From Nymphaea colorata (lineage: Eukaryota; Streptophyta; Magnoliopsida; Nymphaeales; Nymphaeaceae), in assembly GCF_008831285.2 (NCBI RefSeq), contig NC_045142.1, positions 7,478,713 through 7,542,712 of the forward strand: a DNA stretch of 64,000 nucleotides. The letters run 5' to 3'. Positions 11,041 to 24,544 of the stretch are shown here, in pieces (positions within the stretch are counted from its first letter, which is position 1; the number at the start of each line of letters is the position of its first letter). The position numbers and the translations under genes were made by a program. The notes under the pieces are model-generated. The model saw nothing but the letters and a program-made list of their open reading frames with translations. It had not been told where the DNA came from and ran no database searches.

Positions 11041-11460
11041 ATCGCTTAGAGCATAGTTAAAGAAAACGCAATGTTTTTTAAAAAAAAGTGAAAAATACGA
11101 TAAATTAAATGGCAAAAAAATAAGATAAATTAAATGGCTGTTTAAAATTTTAAAAACGCATTTTTTTTTGAAAAAAACATTAAAAATAAAAAAACACGTT
11201 TTTTCATGTTTTTTTCACTTTTTTATTTTTTTTTCAGTTTTTTTTAAATGCCAAACAGTTTTTTTTTTTTCATTTTCGATTCTTCAAATCTACTTATATT
11301 TTGATGTTTGTGTTATTAGTTTCTTACTTATTTTATTTTTCATTCATTTTTAGTTTTTTTAAATTGTAAAGAATTGATTGTATTCTTTCCATTTTTTTCA
11401 AGTTCGCCGTATTATACATGAGAAAAACTTCATGTTCTAAAACTCCGAAACATTATTTGT
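11041..11460 (+). repeat. T-rich dispersed repeat, related copy at 59640-59900
   Basis: Long runs of T with interspersed cacgtttttt and tttttcacttttt words are followed by an attatacatgagaaaaac segment and then aaac..cgaaacattatttgtg. The copy at 59640-59900 has the same order: T-rich block, then catttta, then ataatatgctcgagaaaaa, then atatttgtgg. The ordered similarity suggests one non-autonomous element family. Its termini are not resolved. Confidence 0.5.
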
Positions 11461-12125
11461 GACTATAGTTTAGAGATCATCAAAACTAGGTGGGCATTTA
11501 ATCAGGGTCATTTGCTAATAAGCAAGGGCGGATGCAGGTGGAGTCTCCGTGGGTCCTATGTTTCGCATAGCCCACTCTTTAAAATCTTAATTTAGTGCTA
11601 AAACTTCAGTAAACTTGGGTTCAGTTTTATAGAATAGTTCCACGATATCCGGGTCAGTATCTCATTGTCATTAAAAATTTGTTAACCATATATTTAATAT
11701 CACACGAAAAAAAAAACAATAGTTTTGCCCCTAGTAATAGTTACAATGACAAACCATTTCATAAATATAACGTAAAGATCAAATCAGATTCATAAAAATC
11801 TTTAATAAGAAAACAATGTGTTCATCATATAATAGATGTTTTTAGATTACATGTTTCGAGAATGTTTTGTTCTTGTTGAGGAAATAAAACGTAATTACGT
11901 CTAATGATTGATGTTGAGTCTAATAATAACATTTATGATCACATTATGTTTCTTGAAAGAAGAGAATGATAATTTTGACTTGCGTGTTTTAAGAAACACA
12001 TTTCCCAAAAATACGTAAGTCTTCTTCTTAGGCACCCTTTAGTAGACTACTTGAATACTTAATTGGAGCTCTTCTAATAGTTGGGATCACACCAATTTGC
12101 ATTATTGATCCTAGTGGACTTTAGA
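11461..12125. other. Unassigned AT-rich intergenic DNA
   Basis: No gene is recognised. At 11520-11700 the gcggatgcaggtgg ... phrase and the following aaa..ttaatttagtg.taaaactt text resemble the start of the gccccacc-type repeats listed elsewhere, but it is too decayed to classify. Confidence 0.3.
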
Positions 12126-12660
12126 GATAAATGTAGGGATGTCACCATATATGATTTCGATCGGATCTCCTACTGGACCACTCCTCAAAATCGGATATGT
12201 AAAAAAATTTAATATTTGGTAAAAAAATCAGATATCCGACGAACCGATTCGAAAAAATCGGACATGGAAAAAAATTAATATCCGATTAAGAAATCAGATT
12301 GTATTCGGATCAAATAAATGGCATCCGATTGGATTCAGATCCAGATATACATAAATATCTGATCAGATTCGGATATGGATTCGGATTACATTCATTTTTA
12401 AACAATATCCTATATCTAATGCTATTAAATTTTGAAAATTGGCAAAATCTGGTTCGAAATTCGGATTCAAATATAAATAAAAAAATGGGATTCTGATCTG
12501 GTTTGGATTGTAAAATTGGATTTTGGATTCATATTGGGATATGACTTTTCTTTATTCAATTCGAAAATCTGAATTCGAATCCAAATATGTGAATATCCGA
12601 AAAACATGTATGATTAAAGATATATCCGAACAGAATCCGATTGGTTGACATCCGTAGATG
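12126..12660 (+). repeat. ATCCGAAT-rich dispersed repeat, opposite orientation to 56187-56610
   Basis: Dense in gattcggat, atccgatt and ccaaatat words. It begins agggatgtcacc and ends ttggttgacatccg. The copy at 56187-56610 begins ggggatgtcaacag and runs the other way: shared landmarks such as tatctaatgctattaaat and caaatggcatccgat appear in reverse complement and reverse order. No coding content is present. Confidence 0.7.
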
Positions 12661-14614
<1,954 letters not shown>

Positions 14615-15020
14615 GGGAGCTTTGTTTGCCTTGAATATGAAATCCGGTATGATTTGAGATAATTAGAAATCTTAAATCTAGGGAATTGATGCTTCATCTT
14701 TCCTACCAAGAAAAAAAAAAAAAAATCTTTGAGAGTTTGTTTGCCTTGAATATGAAATCCAAGATGATTTGAGATCACTAGAAATCTTAAATATAAGGAA
14801 TTGATGTTTCATCATTCCTACCAAGAAAAAAAAAAATAATCTGTGGAGCTTTGTTTGCATTGAATATGAAATCCGAAGTGATTTAAGATCACTAGAAATC
14901 TTGTTAATCCGTGGGAGATTTGTTTGCCTTGAATATGAAATCCGGTGTGATTTGAGATCATTAGAAATCTTAAATCCGAGGATTTGACACTTCATCCTTC
15001 CTACCAAGACAAAAAAAAAA
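14615..15020. repeat. Tandem repeat, four copies of a ~100-120 bp unit
   Basis: The core ttgaatatgaaatccg, then atttgagat, then agaaatctta recurs at about 14630, 14747, 14859 and 14930. Copies 1, 2 and 4 end with ttcctaccaagaaaaa-like poly-A tracts. Copy 3 lacks about 45 bases including that tract. Minus-strand ORFs across the block are repeat-derived. Confidence 0.85.
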
Positions 15021-15052
15021 GCAGACCGTAAATATGAAGTTTTAACTATAAA

Positions 15053-15250
15053 ATGAGCAGGGGCATATGAGCAGGGGCATAACCAAAAATTTTTCATGAA
15101 GTAGACCGAATTAAAGTTTTTAAATTTTGATTAGGGTCAGAATATAATTTCTCAAAATTTTTATATATAACAAGTGAAATTTTTAAAAATTTACATGTTT
15201 TTTTTTTTTTTTTGAGGTGGGGCTAGCCCTACCTTGGCTACGCCCTTAAA
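15053..15250 (+). repeat. AT-rich dispersed repeat ending in gaggtggggcYag...cctac..tggct.cgccc
   Basis: Starts aggggcataaccaaaaattt and then reads ttttgattagggtcag, atttttatatataac and ggtggggctagccctacc. Related copies with the same word order are at 16563-16755, 18390-18584, 25225-25400 and 51345-51540, and a weaker one is at 59349-59550. The low-complexity AT middle and GC-rich end look like a non-autonomous element or a remnant of one. I cannot assign a class. Confidence 0.6.
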
Positions 15251-15782
15251 AATGAAGATCTCAAATCCTCTTTTTCACATAGCAATAAAATCGGGTGCCC
15301 AAATAAGGAGATTTTAGATCAGCGACCTAATGTTATCAAACAAACCCTGAAGTATTTTTAGCAAGGAGGTTAAAATGTTTCGTTGGATAGATCGGCTATC
15401 CTTCCACACGACACCCAGCATGTGGGGGCATTGTTTCATATAGGGGGCTCAAGAAATCGATGCGGGTTCGAGACCTGGTTGGTCGTCCACACTAAGACAA
15501 AAAAAGATGCATGTTTGGATACCAAAAAAATATTCATCCATTTGTAAAAAAGAAATCTCCCTCTTAAGGGGCCTTGAAGGGTATAATATAATCGGTCAGA
15601 CTAACGGATTGGTGAAAGTTTTATTCTCAGTTCGATCAGGACATTACTTCTCTAAACTGCAAATGGTAGGTGAATGACACTGAATTGATGGACATCCTGC
15701 CCCTATTCTGGAGGCTTTTTAGTTTCATTTTTTTTTAATTATTTTAGTCTCACTAAGATTTTAGTTCACCATATTTGGATGT
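15251..15782. other. Unassigned intergenic DNA
   Basis: No gene. Around 15400-15490 the phrase gatgcgggttcgagacctgg resembles a tRNA box B, so a decayed SINE is possible. Confidence 0.3.
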
Positions 15783-15791
15783 TAGGAGGGC

Positions 15792-15853
15792 AGTGGCATG
15801 GCCACATGGTGACTACTAAGTCTCTTAAAAGTTCTTTATTTTTAAATGAGAAG

Positions 15854-15935
<82 letters not shown>

Positions 15936-16000
15936 GTCTCACTAGATTTAAGTATTTTTAAACAAGTGCTCCTCCAGCAAACTTTTTTGGCTCCGCCACT
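15792..16000. mobile_element. Small inverted-repeat element with internal (AT)n
   Basis: The left end agtggcatggccaca and the right end ttggctccgccact are imperfect inverted repeats. They are flanked by near-identical 9-mers: taggagggc at 15783-15791 and tgggagggc at 16002-16010. A TA microsatellite of about 75 bases (15856-15931) lies inside. The same termini occur in the copies at 28200-28430 and 60185-60361. A target duplication of 8-10 bp would fit a Mutator-like or hAT-type non-autonomous element. Confidence 0.65.
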
Positions 16001-17940
16001 GTGGGAGGGCATTGCCAGAAACTTAATTATCTAAATTTTCATAGCCCAGCAAAATGGAATGTGCTATAAATTAAGGAAATTTGATTTTAACTTCAAGGAG
16101 TTTATGGATTTAAATAAAAATACAGAGTAGAGAATTTAAAAATGTCATAATACAAATCTGGATCGGATCTAGTGAATTAATAATCAGATATTATTTGCTT
16201 CCTTGCCAAAGCCCGTTAAATTGATTTAAATTTTGCTGAATATTCAACCTTAACCCAGAGAACTTGGGATTTGATCCGCAAGGCTTTTGTATGTAAATCC
16301 ACCATTCCATATCGGCACTGTATTGGTTTGCTTACTAATATGACATATCAGCCAATAATATCGCCTTATTTTTTCCTATTTTTGAATTTAAAATTTAATT
16401 TGAAAGACTTTAAATTAATTTAAAAAATAAAAATGCATATACTTAAAGCTTTATTAGTTCGGTATCATAGACAGCTATTAACAATAGTAGTCTATGTCCA
16501 AGAAGGCTACCAAGCCACATGTGGGCGGCAATTGCCTGCATAAACCAATAAAAATTACTATATATTAGTACCTTATTGTCAGGAATTTTTCATTGTTGAG
16601 GTCAAATTATAGCTTTAAAATTTTAATAGGGGCTGAAATATATTTTTTTTTCCAAAATTTTTTTATATATTAAACTACAATTTTTAAAATTTTCATGTAA
16701 AACTGATTTTAAAAAAAAATCTACGGTGGGGGGTCCCCATAGCCCGTGCCTCTATTTGTATATTTATATGTACTTATCCTTTAACCATTTTCTTATATAT
16801 TTGAAGGGCCTACGATTTTATGAATCGGTAACTTTCGGTAAAAATTTCTGACTCTACCACTGAGAGCTCCCATAAGCAGTGGCTGCTCATGTTGAATACC
16901 AAACGCCAATTCCTCATGAAATTTCCAAATGTTAGTGGGAAAATGAAAAACGCCAAGAGTATACCGTGCTAAAGTTTGTTTTTGGTACAACAAATACTAC
17001 AAACGTCCAGTTTGTTTCTAGATGCAATTAAATCTCTCTCCACATGTGGTTGATGTAGCGTGACTTGGGTGTTACGGCGTCTCGCTTGTGACGGTAGAAT
17101 ATCTCAGCATTTTAACGCCATGCAGTAAAGAGTACCACTATGTGTCAAGCGATTGAGAGTGGAATGCCCTAACAAATAATGTTGTCGGATTGATATACAA
17201 GTATTGAAGAAAGATTGGACCTATTAAACGACAAAGCCTTCTTGTTCCTAGAGAAAAAAAGGTTACATTTTTTAGGTTTCCCCCCCCAATATCGAGGGAA
17301 ATTACAAACACATGTCTTGTTTCGGTTGTTCCTTCAGAGCAAAATTTCTTACCAATGGTTTTTGATACTGGGTAAAGCTTCACCTATTAGTGCATCTAAC
17401 GATCAAACAAGTAAAAAATCTTCCCCATATTGTTAAGGTAAAGAAAAAATGGTTGGTCTTAAGAGCGGCCCAATTTTTTCTTAAGAAAATATTTTCTTTT
17501 CCTCAAACGGCCCTTAAGTGAAAGTTTCAATGGTGAAAAAGACTTTTCTCATTACGTAAGAGGGCGTGCAGCAACAGGTGTAGTTTGTTACTGTTTTATG
17601 AATTAACCAATCGAAATGGAGCCGTAAATTTTTTCTTGTTGAAACGATACAGAAAAGATCAACATGGCCCTTGTACAAGGATGACACACATCAATCAAGA
17701 AATAGTAACTCTTGACGGAATTGTAAAACATCGAGGGGCACCATTACATAATAAATCAAATTATCTAATGCAATTTTTCTCCTAATCCCTATTATTTTCA
17801 TTGAGATTGGTGTCATAAGCCGACTCCTCCTACCGTGCGGCACCGCAGCAAAGGATGACTGTACAGACACGACACAAGAGGACAATTGGTCACCATAATA
17901 TAATTCATTAAGAAGATGCCTGAGTATGTCCTTTGAGCCA
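16001..17940. other. Intergenic DNA containing an AT-rich dispersed repeat (16563-16755)
   Basis: At 16563-16755 a copy of the 15053-type repeat reads tttttcattgttgagg ... ggtggggggtccccatagccc. A run of eight C lies at 17281-17288. ORFs of 60-80 codons show no recognisable domain. No host gene is supported. Confidence 0.4.
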
Positions 17941-18345
17941 AACTTAAATATTTTGATCGTATCAGATCCAATTCCGACCAGATCTAATCACAAAAGTACC
18001 GTCACCTCTCATATCTGACTTGTTGGCAACCCTAAAAAATTCAAACGGCAAAAGATTTGGTAAGCAGTTACATTTTTTTTGGGTTTCATTAGCATTTAAT
18101 CTGATCAGGTTTGGATTAAAATAAACATCCAATCTGATTTGTATTTGAATTTAAATATTGTTTCTAATAAGTATCTTATATCCAATATTCATATACTTTG
18201 AGAGTTGGCTTGTAACATATTATAATATGAACCAAATTTTGTTGTCTATTTAAAAGTTGGATTCAGATTCAAATGTAAAAATAAAAGTAGGATTTGAATC
18301 AATTCATGTTAATAATTTAAACGTCCCATCGGATTTCACTATCAA
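17941..18345. repeat. ATCCGAAT-class dispersed repeat, decayed
   Basis: Words such as atcagatccaattccgacc, ctgatcaggtttggatt and atttgaatttaaat, with ttatatccaatattca in the middle, resemble the elements at 12126 and 56187 in composition and layout. It is too diverged for exact borders. Confidence 0.45.
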
Positions 18346-18389
18346 CTTCTTTTTTTTTTTTTTTTTCATTCATAAACAGCCATTAAATG

Positions 18390-18584
18390 GTAGACCATAC
18401 TAAAAATTTTCCATGAAACGGGCTGAATTTAAGTTTTGAAATTTTGACTAGGGCTAATATAATAATTTTTTAAAATTTTTATATATAACAAGTGAATTTT
18501 TTTAAAATTTATATATAAATTTTAAATTTTTTTTTTAAGGTGAAAATAGAGCCCATGGAAACCCTACTTTGACTCCGCCCTTAA
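18390..18584 (+). repeat. AT-rich dispersed repeat, second well-preserved copy of the 15053 family
   Basis: Starts aaaaattttccatgaaa, then ttgactagggctaatat, atttttatatataacaagtg, and ends ccctactttgactccgccct. It matches the 15053-15250 copy in the same orientation, with scattered substitutions and a changed poly-T region. Confidence 0.6.
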
Positions 18585-19910
18585 TCTCTCCCTCCAACTC
18601 CCAACTCCCTTGGTTTAACACTATGGTTTATTCAAGGTTAGTGGCACATGGAACCAAAATTACATGGAACTTTACACTTTGTACACCAAATAACATATCT
18701 GCCATGCCTCAGTTTTTGGTACTTTTTTTTTTTTACTTCAGTTAAAAAGGGAAAACCTCGAGATGAACCCTATTGACACCAGAAATTCAACTTTTGAATC
18801 ATATTTTACTCTTGACTCGTGGAATTTGACCTTCAATGGACACTCGTTCAATATCGGACATGAAAATTTCACCTCTAAAAATATCTCAAGATGTACGTAA
18901 TGGGTGAAATTTTACCCATTTACTTCATCTTGAATTAAACGTATTCCTACATGTTAGTTTTTGACTATTTTTTCCAATATTAACTTGGTACAAGACATGC
19001 TTTAATTCAACTTGTTTTCAAGTAAAATATTAAATTTTCTACTATCAAAATTTCGGTCTCATATGAGTTATCGATTTTTTTTAATAATTAAAAATTGATA
19101 CACTTATTGTCATATTATTCTTACATTCATAATTATATGTTATTCTTACAATCATATTTACAAAGTTTGCTTGCATAAAAAGAGTACTGTAATTATTTAT
19201 TTTGAAGAACATAGTTTTGTGTCTAATTTATGATATATCATGACAAATCAGTAGTACTAGATCTTAGGTGTTAGGCTTGCATGTAGCTCTCGCAACCGTT
19301 GATTTTTAAGAGATCGGTGGTTGAGAGAAAAAGTAGAAGAAAAATGAGATAAACCATTTTTTGTCATTTAATGTTAATTCACAAATTTTTCTGTATTTTT
19401 TTTTCAACCGTCAATCTCATATGAATCAAAGGCGAAGATGGTTTCTAAGAGTGTAGTACCAAATTTTCAAGATATCTTTTTTATTTTTTTGTATTTATGT
19501 CTAGGTGACTTAATGAGGTCGGGGCGAGCTACGACCATTTTGCAACTGGACCCGACCCGCTTTACGAATCGTTTGGTCGACGGTTGATGGCATTCTTGAT
19601 ATTTCTCGAACATAAAAGGGTACTTCTGGAGCCGCTGCACCTGAGGATGTCAAGCCTGTGTTGGAATTTGGAGACCGCGTGACAGCTGGATGTCAGTGAT
19701 GCCTCTTCCGATTCGTCGTTTAAGAAAACCCGGTTTGTTATTGGCACAAACCGGTCAGTTAATTACATTTTTGTGCATGGCAGCAGTTAAAAATCCTTTA
19801 ATTATTTTGCCATTTTTTAAATTTTATATTCAAAATCCATACCGTTCTAATGGCTGTACTCCACTTAAGACATCTTTTTAATTTTTTTTTTTTTGCTTAA
19901 CACGTGAAGA
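18585..19910. other. Unassigned AT-rich intergenic DNA
   Basis: No gene is recognised on either strand. The last ~200 bases, including ccggtcagttaattac near 19751, precede the tandem array and are not themselves repeated in it. Confidence 0.35.
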
Positions 19911-22900
19911 TAAAGAATCTCAATTGTAGATCCAAATTTATCTAATCCCAGGTTTGTTATCCGAATGTGAACTGGACTGGACGTTTATCCTTTTAACACC
20001 TTTTAAAGCGTTTCTAGTATTTGCAGTTTTGTTTTCGGTCAGTTGGAATCGGCCTGTATTTTCATTTATATAGATTATGAATCGGTGCTTTGAAATATTT
20101 CAAATTTCAAGTCCTCAATCGGCTAACATCCTTTTAGTTTGATAAAAAACCGATAGACAATATATTTGTTCTTATTTAACGTGAAACAGTGACCCTTAAT
20201 GAGTGGGGGGACAACCAACAACCCCAATCCATAACTACTGGAAAGCACATCATATAACAACTGTCGATATTATTAGGAGAGTGGTGTCCACCAGAATCAA
20301 ATAAAACAACCCATCACATGCATTAGGGGTGAACACGAGCCAAGTAGAGCCCAAGTTCGGTCAGCTCAAGCTCGACTTAACTAATAAGACCTCGAGGTCG
20401 AGAATAGCTCGACGGAAGCAGTTTGAGCTCGACTCGACAGTTACGTGTTGAGCTTGAGCTCGACTCGATTAAGGGTCGACAAATTCGTTTGAATAAAATT
20501 GATATTCATCGTTACGTGTTGAGCTCGAGCTTGACTCGATTAAGGCTCGACAAACTCGTTTGAATGGAATTAACATTCATCCTCAAGTTGTTGAGCTCGA
20601 GCTTGACTTGATTAAGGCTCGACAAACTCGTTTGAATAGAATTGATATTCATCATCAAGTTGTTGAGCTCGAGCTCGACTTGATTAAGGCTTGACAAACT
20701 TGATAAAGAATCTCAACTGTAGATTCAAATTTATCCAATCCCAGGTTTTTTATCCGAATGTGAACTGGACGTTTATCCTTTTAACACCTTTTAAGGCGTT
20801 TCCAGTATTTGCAGTTTTGCTTTCGGTCAGTTAGAATCAGCATGTATTTTCATTTGTATAGATTATGAATCGGTGCTTTGAAATATTTCAATTTTCTAGT
20901 CCTGAATCGGCTAACAACCTTTTAGTTTGATAAAAGACCGATAGATAATGGATTTGTTCTTATTTAACGTGAAACAGTGACCCCTAACGAGTGGGGGGAC
21001 AACCAACAACCCCAATCCATAACTACTGGAAAGCACATCATATAACAACTGTCGATATTATTAGGAGAGTGGTGTCCACCAGAATCAAATAAAACAAGCC
21101 ATCCTATGCATTAGGGGTGAACACGAGCCAAGTAGAGCCCAAGTTCGGTCAGCTCGAGCTCGACTTAACTAATAAGACATCGAGGTCGAGAATAGCTCGA
21201 CGGAAGCAACTCGACTCGACAGCTACGTGTTGAGCTTGAGCTCGACTTGATTAAGGGTCGACAAACTCGTTTGAAAAAAATTGATATTCATCGTTACGTG
21301 TTGAGCTCGAGCTTGAGTCGATTAAGGCTCGACAAACTCGTTTGAATAGAATTGATATTCATCCTCAAGTTGTTGAGCTCGAGCTCCACTTGATTAAGGC
21401 TTGACAAACTTGATAAAGAATCTCAACCGTAGATCCAAATTTATCTAATCCCAGGTTTGTTATCCGAATGTGAACTGGACGTTTTTCCTTTTAACACCTT
21501 TTACGGCGTTTCCAGTATTTGCAGTTTTGTTGTCGGTCAGATAGAGTCGGCCTGGATTTTCATTTGTATAGATTATGAATCGATGCTTTTAAATATTTCA
21601 AATTTCAAGTTCTGAATCGGCTAACATCCTTTTAGTTTCATAAAAGACAGATAGATAATGGATTTGTTCTTATTAAACGTGAAACGATGACCCCATAACG
21701 AGTAGGGGGACGACCAACAACCCCGATCCATAACTACTGGAAAGTACATCATATAACAATTGTCGATATTATTAGGAGAGTGGTGTCTACCAGAATCGAA
21801 TAAAACGACCCATCATATGCATTAGGGGTGTACACGAGCCAAGTTGAACCCAAGTTTAGTCAGCTCAAGCTCGACTTAACTAATAAAGCCTCGAGGTTGA
21901 GAATAGCTCGACGGAGGCAGTTCGAGCTCGACTCGACAGCTACGTCAAGCTCGACTCGATTAAGGGTCAACAAACTTGTTTGAATAGAATTGATATTTAT
22001 CGTTACGTGTTGAGCTCGAGCTTGACTCGATTAAGGATCGACAAACTCCTTTGAAAAGAAATGTTATCATCCTCAAGTTGTTGAGCTCGAGTTTGACTTG
22101 ATTAAGGCTTGACAAACTTGATAAAGAATCTCAACTGTAGATCCAAATTTATCCAATCCTAGGTTTGTTATCCGAATGTGAACTGAATGTTTATCCTTTT
22201 AACACATTTTATGGTGTTTCCAGTATTTGCAGTTTTGTTTTCGGTCAGTTAGAATCGGCCTGTATTGTCATTTGTATAGATTATGAATCAGTGCTTTGAA
22301 ATATTTCAAATTTCTAGTCTTGAATCGGCTAACATCCTTTTAGTTTGATAAAAGACCGATAGATAATGAATTCGTTCTTATTTAACGTGAAACAGTAACT
22401 CTTAACGAGTGGGGGGACAACCAACAACCCCGATCCATAACTACTAGAAAGCAGATCATATAACAACTGTCAATATTATTAGGAGAGTGGTGTCCACCAG
22501 AATCACATAAAACAACCCATCCTATGCATTAGGGGTGAACACGAGCCAAGTTGAGCCCAAGTTCAGTAAGCTCGAGCTCGACTTAACTAATAAAACCTCA
22601 AGGCCGAGAATAGCTCGACGGAAGCAGTTCGAGCTCGACTCGATAGCTACGTGCTGAGCTTGAGCTCGACTCGATTAAAGGTCGACAAACTCGTTTGAAT
22701 AGAATTGTTATTCATCGTTTTGTTTTGAGCTCGAGTTTGGCTCGATTAAGGCTCGACAAACTCGTTTGAATAGAAATTATATTCATCCTCAAGTTGTTGA
22801 GCTCGAGCTCGACTTGATTAAGGCTTGACAAACTTGATAATGAATCTCAACTGTAGATCCAAATTTATCCAATCCTAGGTTTGTTATCCGAATGTGAACT

Positions 22901-23543
22901 GGACGTTTATCCTTTTAACACATTTTACGACGTTTCCAGTATTTGCAGTTTTGTTTTCGATCAGTTAGAATCGACTTGTATTTTCATTTGTATAGATTAT
23001 GAATCGGTGCTTTGAAATATTTCAAATATCAAGTCCTGAATCGGCTAACATTTGATAAAAGATCGATAGATAATGGATTTGGTCTTATTTAACGTGAAAC
23101 AGAGACCCCTAACGAGTGGGGGGACAACCGACAACCCCGATCCATAACTACTAGAAAGTACATCATATAACAATTGTCGATATTATTAGGAGAGTGGTGT
23201 CCACCAGAATCGAATAAAACAACCCATCATATGTATTAGGGGTGAACACGAGCCAAGTTGAGCTCAAGTTCAGTCAGCTCGAGCTTGACTTAACTAATAA
23301 AACCTCGAGGTTGAGAATAGCTCAACGGAAGCAGTTCGAGCTCGACTCGACAGCTACGTGTTGAGGTTGAGCTCGACTCGATTAAGGGTCGACAAACTCG
23401 TTTGAATAGAATTTATATTCATCGTTACTTGTTGAGCTCGAGCTTGACTCGATTAAGGCTCGACAAACTCGTTTGAATAGAATTAATATTCATCCTCAAG
23501 TTGTTGAGCTCGAGCTCGACTTGATTAAGGCTTGACAAACTTG
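19911..23543. repeat. Five-copy tandem array, ~710-bp unit with internal 71-72 bp subrepeats
   Basis: Units begin at the word ta(a/t)(a/t)gaatctcaa at 19911, 20704, 21414, 22122 and 22838. Unit lengths are about 793, 710, 708, 716 and 706. Each unit contains, in order, gttatccgaatgtgaactg, ttcggtcag, agattatgaatcggtgctt, gtggtgtccaccagaatc, gtgaacacgagccaag, and then an AGCTCGA-rich tail. The tail is made of subrepeats starting gttgagct(c/t)gagct and ending aatagaattgatattcatc. Unit 1 has four subrepeats (from 20447, 20518, 20590, 20662) and the others have three. Similarity between units is visibly high, with scattered substitutions and small indels. No open reading frame runs through a unit. 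Confidence 0.95.
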
Positions 23544-24049
23544 TAAAATCGTTTGAATATATTGACTTGATTAAGACTCGAGCTTGACTGAGCAGTTAAG
23601 TGTTGAACTCGAACTCAACTCAGTTATTTGAACTAGTTGAGAAATGAACTCGAGTTCGACTGGTTAAGTTTTTTTCTGTTTGCATCACTTAACTGCAAGG
23701 ACCGAAAATGTTGCCACCTGGTTTTCCGTTTTCAACTTTTTTTTTACCCTACTTCTTCTTTTTCTTTTTCCAAGTATACCCTAAAAATGTCAAGATGGAC
23801 GCAGGGCTGAATTCAGATCTTGGTTAGACCTTTGGTTAACAGTATTGACCCGGTTGGCAGGTCCTTTGGTCTATAATAACTTCAAGTTCGGGTTTGGATA
23901 ATATCAGCTAAACTGGCTCCTATAGCTCATTGAACTGGGTCCACTTTATGCACATCCTCGATCCTGCAGATGATTACGAGTCTGAACCCAAGAAATGTAA
24001 GACAGACCAAATTTGGTTAAAGATCTAAACAAGATCATTTAAGTTGTGT
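23544..24049. other. Trailing part of the AGCTCGA element, then unassigned DNA
   Basis: From 23544 to about 23690 the AGCTCGA-rich sequence continues past the array (gactcgagcttgactgagc, ctcgagttcgactgg). The repeated unit therefore ends inside a longer dispersed element. The remaining bases to 24049 hold no recognised feature. Confidence 0.45.
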
Positions 24050-24296
24050 TTGATTACCGTGGATTTCAGATCCGTAGTGATCTCAGTTCACTGCATATTT
24101 GAATACCGCAGTTTTCAAATCCAAATCACCTCCCATCCAATTTCAAATCCACACTTTTTACATTAAAGTATGGATTTGAAATCCACGTTGAGCGTAGAAG
24201 CTGAAATCCTCAGTTTCATAGAACTGTGGATTTCAGCTATCACAGATTTGAGATTTCCTGGGATATGAGATCCGTGGGGAATCACACGCACCCTTA
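24050..24296. mobile_element. Probable MITE-like inverted-repeat element
   Basis: The left end, ttgtgtttgattaccgtgga then ttcagatcc, is an imperfect inverted repeat of the right end, ggatatgagatccgtgg then ggaatcacacgcaccct. Both ends abut a ttaa/taa word, which would fit a 3-bp TAA target duplication of PIF/Harbinger-type MITEs. The interior is made of ggatttgaaatcc-like palindromic words. The assignment rests on termini only. Confidence 0.5.
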
Positions 24297-24544
24297 AATG
24301 CTCCTCATCTGCCCATGATGAAAATTGTTCAGCTCCAAGAGAAGGTGAATTTTGCAAAATTTATGGACTAAATTGTCAAATATTAAGCTTTCAAGTGATC
24401 AAGGAATGTGCATCAAAATTGACAAGATCTTGAAATGGGCTTGGACATTTGCAACCCTGATTTAGACCCAAAATGAGGTCATAGCAATAGAAATGGATCC
24501 AGTTAGACGATCCAAAACCCTTTCCAAATATATTAGTGTTAGAG

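Noticed and set aside
14678..15097. 139-codon minus-strand ORF
   Set aside because: Runs through the 14.6-kb tandem repeat and its poly-A tracts; its internal repeats come from the DNA repeat, not from a protein family.
19911..23543. CRISPR-like regular repeats
   Set aside because: The 71-72 bp subrepeats are contiguous with no unique spacers, and the setting is a plant nuclear genome.
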